A stretch of 64,000 nt of DNA, from assembly GCF_002288925.2 (NCBI RefSeq), contig NW_022097993.1, forward strand, positions 9,144,185 to 9,208,184, given 5' to 3'. The stretch comes from Delphinapterus leucas. Taxonomy: Eukaryota; Chordata; Mammalia; Artiodactyla; Monodontidae. The notes under the pieces are model-generated. The model had not been told where the DNA came from. It saw only the letters and a program-made list of their open reading frames with translations, and made no database searches. A program made the translations under genes and the position numbers. Shown here piece by piece: positions 56,780 to 64,000 of this stretch. The number at the start of each line of letters is the position of its first letter. The first letter of the stretch is position 1.

Positions 56780-58395
56780 GAAGAGCTGAAGCTGATACTA
56801 CTGATAAGTATTAGGTGAAATTATTACACCTAAACTTTTGAAACAGAGGAAATAGAGTACATTAAAGCCATAGTTTTAGTGTAAGAATCACAAAGCTAAT
56901 CATTGTTGTTAACTATTTCTAAGACAGTTTCAGAAGAATTTTCCATGTCAGAATGCTGTTAGCTTGTGTTTTCTTTCCACACGTGGACTGTAAATTGATA
57001 AATATGATGTCGGCACTTTGTAGATTCATTAACTCCTATTAACCTGAGTGGCCGCCCTACAGTAGCCGGAAGCATGCAGCAGATGGCACTAAGAACACTT
57101 AGCAAAGCAGAGGTCTTCCTTAAATTGCTCTTCAGGGTCACAGAATTGCCTGAAAAGTACGATACACTAACTAACTGAACAGAGCCCTTCCCGAGAAAGT
57201 TACACACTAGATCTGCAAGTTCCAAACACTGTCCTCTCCGTTCAGAAGGAATTACAGGATTCAAAATAAACACAGAAGTAATGCCATATGGAGCCTCTTC
57301 ATGAATCAGAATATTGTGATACTTTCTGACATGTGAGCTCTCGTAGCCATTACTTTTTCATTGTCAGATGAAACACATTCATTTGTTTTCACTTTGTAAA
57401 CGTAAAATACAATGTGTGTAATTTTTATATTCCAAGAAAAAGGGTGATTCATACAATAGATGGCAAAGCAATATCTGTTGTCCATGATTTCATTTTGTTC
57501 CTTCCTTCTCTGATTTCCTCCGAAGCAGTGCTGTGGAATTTTTTTTAGGTCGCAGTTAAACGCTTATTCTCTACCTCGTACTTTTCTTTAGCAAACTGAT
57601 ATTTGTTGAAGAATTGGATTAAGTTATGATATCTTTAGATGCCCGATAATGCACAGCTAAGCCATAGATTAAAACTGAACTAAGCTAATGTCTTCAATGG
57701 AAAATAAAAACCAAGCAAGTTTCTGAGTCAGTGTTTTGCTTTTTAAAATAACCTCTATTATAGAGTAATTTCTTTTGTATCCACAGTGCAAATTACATTA
57801 TTTTTTTTGTCCACAAGTAACTTTTATATAAACTTTTTTTACATCAATAGCACATATGTATACCAAAATCATAAGGTGCAATGGGTTTTGAAATGTATTT
57901 ATTATACAATGGTAAGAAAATCACTTTTTAGTCCTTCTCTTTCAGTAATTGAAACTTCATTTTAAGAAAATCAACACTTCAGTGGTATGGATAGGCAAAG
58001 CTGGTCATTTTGGTGAACCTACACCCTGTCTCTATGGATGAGCTGTGGTCACGGTACTTGGTTATTCTCCTTGGCTTCTGTCATCCATACCTTCTAAAAC
58101 TAGCAGTCATGAAACCTTTTTGTGCTTTTTTGCTGATGATTGAAAATTTTAATCAAATTAATTTTACATATAATACAGATGAAAATAAATATGACACCTT
58201 CTGTAAAGGAGAGATGGGAAGTAGTTCTTGTCTCATTTCTTTGTGGAGAAACTACTCCCTCCAGGATGACTGTATAGAGGGAGGAAGGAAATCATTGGTT
58301 GATCAGGTTGTAGTTCCCTGAGAGTGCCATTTATCAGACTGTAGCACAAACGGAATTTAATACTCATCACTTCTTGAAGGTTCTCTATCTTTAAG
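56780..58395. other. intergenic DNA, unrecognised
   Basis: A/T-rich. No repeat or gene recognised. The 104- and 103-codon frames at 56959-57273 (minus) and 58010-58321 (plus) show no family resemblance. Confidence 0.4.
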
Positions 58396-58998
58396 TGTTA
58401 CTGAACTCAGGTCCGGCTGCTCACTGCTCGAAAATCAATACCCAAGAGAGAGGCAGATGTTGGTAGAAGGGGATGTTGCTTTTAATCAGAATGCTGGCAA
58501 TCTGGGGAGAAGGTGGACTCATGTCGCAAGACCAACTCCAAAGATTCTGCTCAGCTATAAAAATTTTTAAAGGGAAAAAAGGGGAAGTAATCTCAGTTAA
58601 TCATGGAGATGGGGGGGTCAGAGTTGTCACCATCTACCACTGTGTGCAGGCTTGTGTACAGGCTTGTCCATTCCTCGTGATCTTTCTTTAGATTCTATCT
58701 CGATCACACAGTTTGTTCCCAAGATTACTGAACAGGAAGCTAAGGAAGAGATCTGGTCACCTGTTAATTACTTATTCTTCATTTCTACTTCTTTGATCTA
58801 CTGAAAGAACAAACAGGTTAGGCAAGGTATTGTGTGATCAAAAGATTTGAAAGGTGTACTAGGGCAGGAGATGAGTAGAGCATGGGGGTGCCTGGTTAAA
58901 GTTAGTGACAAGACAAGGGAGCCTGCTGAAGAGAGCTCTTTCCTGCCCAAAAGCTTCTTACATAACAACAGGTTTAATAGTTTCTGCCAGCCCTAACA
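58396..58998 (-). mobile_element. probable solo LTR of an endogenous retrovirus
   Basis: A 603-bp block bounded by tgtta (left) and taaca (right) reads TGTTAGGGCTGG...CAGTAACA on the minus strand. In that orientation it has a TATA-like region (reverse of ctataaaaattttt, 58555-58568) and, about 60 bp on, ATTAAA (reverse at 58496-58491) as a possible poly(A) signal. A short U5-like part follows. This spacing is like class I (gamma-type) LTRs. No internal retroviral sequence or second LTR lies nearby, so a solo LTR is likely. No clean 4-6 bp target duplication is visible, so the family and exact ends are tentative. Confidence 0.65.
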
Positions 58999-59214
58999 TA
59001 CATATGTTTATCAGGATACCACCTGCTTTTGAAGGAATATAATATGTCCTGTTTCCGGCAGTGTCTGTTAAAAGAAGAAATGAACATATAGCTTAGCAAT
59101 CTCCTCTGTAGACATGCTTGCAGACGTTTGTCAGGATGAAAGAAGATACTGTTTGTTCACTCAGGGTCTTTCAATAGAACATTTCTTCTTCACGCTGAAG
59201 GTTATAATTGTCTA

Positions 59215-59345
59215 GTACAGAATTTTCCAAATCCTGTTCCATAGAACACTAGTTCTATGTGTTCTATGGAAAAATATTAACAATACCTTTCCTTTTAGAT
59301 GTATTTTTTTCCTTGGAACACCCCAGGACACAGGGCCTCTCATAC
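59215..59345. repeat. hairpin-containing block, possible DNA-transposon relic
   Basis: ccatagaacac (59240-59250) and gtgttctatgg (59260-59270) form a perfect 11-bp inverted repeat with a 9-nt loop. The surrounding words (aaatcctgttcc, ggaacaccccaggac) recall old hAT-type elements, but I cannot name one. Confidence 0.5.
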
Positions 59346-59364
59346 ACTAGGCATTCAGATTTTT

Positions 59365-61740
59365 CCTTTCACTTTTATTGAGGTATAATTGACATGCTGT
59401 CAGTATTCACTGTGTAATTTCAAGATGTACAGCATAATGATTTGACTTACATACATCATGAAATGATTATCACAGTAAGGTTAGTGAACATCTATCATCT
59501 CACATAGATACAAAATTAAAGAAATAGGAAAAACATTTTTCTTGTGATGAGAGCTCTTAGGATTTACTATCCTAACAACTTTCATATATAACATAGAGCA
59601 GTGTTAATTATATTTATTTTGTTGTACATTGCATTTCTAGTACTCATTTATCTTATAACTGGAAGTTTGTACCTTTTGACCACCTTCATCCAATTCCCCC
59701 ACCTCCACTCTCTGCCTCTGGGGCAGACAAATCTGATCTCTTTTTCTATGAGTTTGCTTGTTTCTTTGCTTTTGAAGTCTAATTGACCTACAGCACTATG
59801 TTAGTTATTGGTACAGCACAGTGATTTGATATTTCTATAACATTTCAAAATGATCGCCAAGAGAAGTCTAGTTACAATATACCACCATACAATGACAGTA
59901 CATAGTTATTGACTATATTCCCCACACTGTACATGGCTATCTATTTCTCTCTGTATATATCTATCTATGATTATTTTAAGTTGCTGATCTCTAAGTTTGA
60001 ATGGATTTTAATAACCCTGCATTTCTACTCCCCTACCCCACGTTTACTGTTTTGGACATCATATTTTACATCTTTGTGATTTTGTATCCCTTAACTACAT
60101 ATTATGGATATAGATGATTTTACCACTTTTGTCTTCTAACTTCCCTACTAGCTTTATATGCAGTTGACTTACTACCTTTACTGTATATTTGCCTTTACCA
60201 ATGAGATTTTTACTTTTGTAATTTTCATGTTTCTAGTTGTGAACTTCTCTTTTTCACTTAGATAAGTTCCTTTAGCATTTGTTGTAAAGCTGATTTGGTG
60301 GTGCTGAACTCTTTTAGCTTTTGCTTGTCCATAAAACTTTTGATCTCTCCATCTAATCTGAATGAGAGCCTTGCTGGGTAGAGTATTCTTGGTTGTAGGT
60401 TTTTCCTTTCATCACTTTAAATGTCAATATATCATGCCACTCCCTTCTGGCCTGCAGGGTTTCTGCTGAAAATTCAGTTGATAACCTTATGGAAGTTCCC
60501 TTTGTACATACTGTGTACTTTTCCCTTACTGCTTTTAATATTCTCTCTTTATTGTTAATTTTTACCATGTTAATTATAATATGTCTTAGTGTGATCCTCT
60601 TTGGGTTGATCCTGTTTAGGATTCTCTGTGATTCCTGGACTTAGGTGACTGTTTCCTCTTCCAGGTTAATGAAGTTTTCAGCTGTTATGTCTTCAAATAT
60701 GTTCTCTGCCCCTTTCTCTCTCTCTTCTCCTTCTGGGACCACTATAATGTGAATATTAGTGTGCTTGATGTTGTCCCAGAGGTGTCTTAAACAGTCCTCT
60801 TTTTTTTATCATTCTTTTTTCTGTTCTGCAGTAGTGATTTCCAATATTCTGTCTTCCAGCTCACTGATCTGTTCCTCAGTATCATTTAGTTTACTGTTGA
60901 TTATTTCTAGTGTATTTTTCATTTCAGTTATTGTATTCTTCATCTTTCCTTGGTTGTTTTTTTTATATTTTCTAACTCTTTGTTGAAGACTTAACTTCTC
61001 ACTCTATTCCTCCATACTTCTCTCAAGTTCTTTGAACATCTTTATGATCATTACTTTGAACTCTCTGTTAGGTAGATCCACTTCACTTAGTTCATCTGGG
61101 GTTTTATCTTATTCTTTAGTTTTGAACATATTCCTCTGTTGTCTAATTTTTATTTCTATGTATCTGGTAGTTTGGTTACTTTGATGAAGTGGCCTTATGT
61201 AGGAGACATCCTGCATGTCCCAGCAGTGCACTCCCCTCTGGTCATCAGAGCTGTATGCTCCAGGGGTGCCCCCTATGTGAGCTGTGTGGGTCCTTCTCTG
61301 TGGTGGGCTGACTATGTGGGTGGTCTGGTAGGTGTGGCTGTCCCCCAGTCCAGTTGGTTGCCAGGCCCTGCCTTGTGAGGAGGCTGCTGGCCACTGGTGG
61401 GTGGGGCCGGGTCATGAAGATTCTAGCTGTGGGAAACCAGGGTGTCCCAGGACTAGTGCTGGCCCACTGGTGGGCAGAGCCAGTTTCTGGAGTGGGTGGT
61501 TTGTGGGCTGGGGGTCATGGGTCTAATGTCAGCCTGCTGGTGGATTGGGCCAGTTCCTGACATGGCTGGCTGCCAGGTCTGGGGTGTCCCAAAGCTGGTG
61601 TTGGTCCACCGGTGGGCAGGGCTGGGGCCCAGGCATTCCTGTGGCTGGTGCCGGCCTGCTGGTCAGTGGGCTGGGTCCTGGTATGGCAAGCTTCAGGACT
61701 GCAGTCTTCCTGGGGCTGGTGTTAGCTGCATTTTTTTAAA
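59365..61740 (-). mobile_element. HAL1-like element (L1-type 5' UTR and ORF1, no ORF2)
   Basis: On the minus strand: GC-rich 5' UTR with about 70-bp monomers (61740-61200); decayed ORF1 (about 61150-60250), including an open piece at 60568-60353 with RLSTEFSAETLQARREW; then L1-type 3' UTR text (60250-59365). The latter looks like two successive 3' UTRs, with a second start at about 59770. There is no room for, and no trace of, ORF2. HAL1 elements, which carry ORF1 followed by a 3' UTR, have this structure. An internally deleted L1 is the alternative. Confidence 0.65.
61382..61730 (-). repeat. tandem 5' UTR monomers
   Basis: Units containing ctgg(c/t)ccac(t/c)ggtgggcag-type text start near 61382, 61453, 61524, 61594, 61644 and 61714. 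The spacing is mostly 70-71 bp, with one shortened unit of about 50 bp. Divergence between units is substantial. Confidence 0.75.
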
Positions 61741-62335
61741 TGTTAGAAAAATTTTAATATATATTTGTTTTATCATTATTCTGGAATCTAACTCTTAGAA
61801 AAATTCACAAGACTATTAAAAAGTCAAGAAGAAAGCACCTGACACAGGCTGTTTGACCACTGTGTTAAAGCAGAGGCAGCATCCACATATTTCTGGTGCT
61901 GGAAGACCAACCTTGACCTTCTGCTTGTGCGGCACCTTCCAGTCTTGGACCTTTACCACATGATGGTGACATTTTCAGTGCTGAAGGCATATGAAGTGCT
62001 CACAGATTAATGAGTTCCTGTTGGGGTTCTGACAATACATCATAATCTAAAAATAGTTTGGGGATCAAATAAGTGTGAGATATGCAGCTCTAGAGAGCAA
62101 TTTTACAGTTATCAATGGTCCATGAATAACAAAATCTGCACATTATTTACAGGAAGAGAAACATGAACAAAAAATGTTCACATCTTATATGATAAGTAGC
62201 AATTTTGTATACATATAATAAAGTCATTATTTTCAAGTTTGCCACAGTTGTTTTGATAACATTTCCAATTCTTAAGTACTAGTCTACAGAGAATAAATAA
62301 GTGGTATTGTTAATTAAAGAATTTTTTGAATTAAT
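61741..62335. other. intergenic DNA, unrecognised
   Basis: A/T-rich edges with a more balanced centre (61830-62010). No gene or repeat could be named. Confidence 0.4.
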
Positions 62336-62339
62336 AAAC

Positions 62340-64000
62340 TTTGTGTTTTAGTCCAGTTTTAGGGTAAAGCAAAATGAACAGAAAGTACATAGAGGTCCCT
62401 TATACCCTCTGCTCCCACAGTCAACATCCTGAACCACAGTGGTACCCTTGTCACAATTGGTGAAACTACACTGGCACCTCATTATCACCCAAAGTTTATA
62501 GTATATATTAGATTCACTCTTGGTGGTGTGCATTCTGTGGGTTTTGACAAACATATAATGACATGTATCCACTGTCATACAGAATTGTTTCACTGCCTAA
62601 AATTCCTCTGTACTCTACCTGTTCATTCCTCTCTCCCCCCATTTATCCCTCCACAGCCACTAATCCTTTTGCTGTCTCCGTCGTTTTGCCTTTTCCAGAA
62701 TGTTATAAAGTTAGAATCCTACAGAATGTAGTCTTTTCAGATTGATTTCTTTCACTTAACATATGCATTGAGGTTTCCCCTGTGTCTTTTCTTGGCTTGA
62801 TAACTCATTACTTTTTAGTGCTAAGTAATATTTCATTGTCTAGATGTACCACAGTTTATTTATCCAGTCACTTACTGAAAAATGTTTTGTGTGGTTTTTT
62901 TTGGTTTGAACTTTAATGAAGTTTAACTTACCATTTTTTTCTCTCATGGATTGTGTGTTTGGTGTTCTATCTGTAAAAACTCATTGCCATACTCAAGGTC
63001 ACCTCAATTTTCTTTTATATTATCTTCTAGGAGTTTTAAAGTTGTACATTTTAAATTTATTATCCATTTTGAGTTAATTTTTGTGAAAGATGTAAGGTCT
63101 GTGTCTAGATTTTTTTAAATTTATTTTATTATTATTTTTTTTGCATGTGGTTGTCCAGCTGTTCCAGCATACATTTGTTGAAAAGACCATCCTTACTCCT
63201 TTGTCAAAGATCAGTTGACTATATTTATGGTAGTCTACTTCTGGGCTTTACATTCTGTTCCATTGATCTGTTTGTCTATTCTTTTGCTAATGATCTTTGT
63301 AGCTTTATAGTAAGTCTTCAAGTTGCGTAGTGTCAGTTCTCTGATTCTTCTCCTTCAGTACTGAGTTGGCAATTGTTTGTCTTTTGACTCTCCATATAAA
63401 CTTTAGAATCAGTTTGTCAATATCCACAAAATAACTTGCTGGAATTTTGACTGGGATTCTGGTGCATCTACAGATCAAGATGGGAAGAACTGACATCTTG
63501 ACAACATTTGCTTTCTATCCCTGAACATGGAGTATCTCTCCATTTATTTAGTTCTTCCTGGACATCTTTCTTCTAAGCCTTGTAGTTTGCCTCACATAGA
63601 TCTTGTATATTTTAGAAATATACCTCGGTATTTTTTTGAGTGCTAATATAAATAGCAATGTGTTTTTAATTTCAAATTCCACCTGTTCATTAGAGGTAGA
63701 TAGGAAAGTGATTGACTTTTGTATATTTGCTTTGTATCTTGCCGCCTTGCTATAATTGCTTATTAGTTCCATGATTTTGTTGTTGTCATTGATTCTTTCA
63801 GATGTTATACATGGATGGTTATACCATCTGCATTTTTAAAAAAAGGGTTTTATTTCTTCCTTCCCAATCTATGTACTTTTTATTTCCTTTTCTTGTCCTA
63901 CTATATTAGCTAGGACTTTCAGTATGATGTTGAAAAGCAGTGGTGAGAGAGGACATCCCTTCTATGTTCCTGACCTTAGTGAGGAAGCTTTGGGTTTCTC
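62340..64000 (-). mobile_element. old L1M, 3' UTR and ORF2, runs off the window
   Basis: Reverse L1: 3' UTR (62340-62800, with ggttttgacaaacatataa), ORF2 C-terminal part (62800-63130), then the reverse transcriptase region to the right edge. Short open pieces at 63496-63305 and 63772-63548 contain DKLILKFIW and YKANIQKSITFLSTSNEQ, typical of the ORF2 reverse transcriptase C-terminal half. The frame is broken throughout. The 5' part lies beyond the window. Confidence 0.82.

Noticed and set aside
61382..61730. Regularly spaced repeats considered as a CRISPR-like or coding tandem array
   Set aside because: The units are contiguous and diverged, without unique spacers, and sit at the 5' end of an L1-type element in a mammalian genome; they are promoter monomers.
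62340..64000. Joining the old L1 at the right edge with the HAL1-like element to its left as one L1
   Set aside because: Each has its own 3' UTR and they are separated by 600 bp of unrelated sequence; they are independent insertions in the same orientation.

Overview
This is mammalian nuclear DNA, almost certainly from a cetacean. Eleven copies or fragments of the tRNA-derived CHR SINE (the cetacean/hippo/ruminant family that opens gggcttccctggtgg) lie here, in a long form of about 300 bp and a short form of about 200 bp. The ruminant BovB and Bov-tA repeats are absent, and L1s with artiodactyl-type 3' UTRs are abundant. The species cannot be fixed from the window.

Only one host gene is recognisable. 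Exon 1 of KCNQ5 (Kv7.5, an M-current potassium channel) lies on the minus strand at 18784-19184. It runs from the initiator ATG through the cytoplasmic N-terminus to the first residues of S1, and ends at a strong GTGAGT donor. The exon sits in a CpG island of about 3 kb (roughly 17950-21130), which must hold the promoter and 5' UTR. Everything left of 18783 is the start of KCNQ5 intron 1. Everything right of the island is upstream intergenic DNA; in human, RIMS1 is the next gene on that side. No second exon or other host gene was found.

Layout. 1-18 kb (intron 1): CHR SINEs, L1 3' fragments, MIRs, and a patchwork of old L2 pieces in both orientations, with unrecognised DNA from 15.6 to 17.9 kb. 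18-21 kb: CpG island with KCNQ5 exon 1. 21-25.6 kb: mostly unrecognised DNA with MIR/L2 relics. 25.9-33 kb: one full-length L1 on the minus strand, with an open ORF1, a broken ORF2, a GC-rich 5' UTR and a short CHR SINE in its A-tail. 33-43.6 kb: CHR SINEs, a MER5A-like DNA transposon relic and two truncated L1s. 43.6-53.4 kb: very old L1M/HAL1-like LINE sequence. 53.4-58.4 kb: mostly unrecognised. 58.4-59.0 kb: a probable solo LTR. 59.4-61.7 kb: a HAL1-like element that keeps its tandem 5' UTR monomers. 62.3-64 kb: an old L1 ORF2 running off the window.

I found no undescribed multi-gene system. The most interesting items are local: a 19-codon upstream ORF overlapping the KCNQ5 start codon, CG-rich triplet runs coding Ala and Gly in exon 1, an alternating purine-pyrimidine tract just inside intron 1, three copies of one target-site duplication at the window start, the full-length L1 with an open ORF1, and the HAL1-like monomer array. 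Repeat names come from remembered family sequences, not a library search, so boundaries of old elements are approximate.
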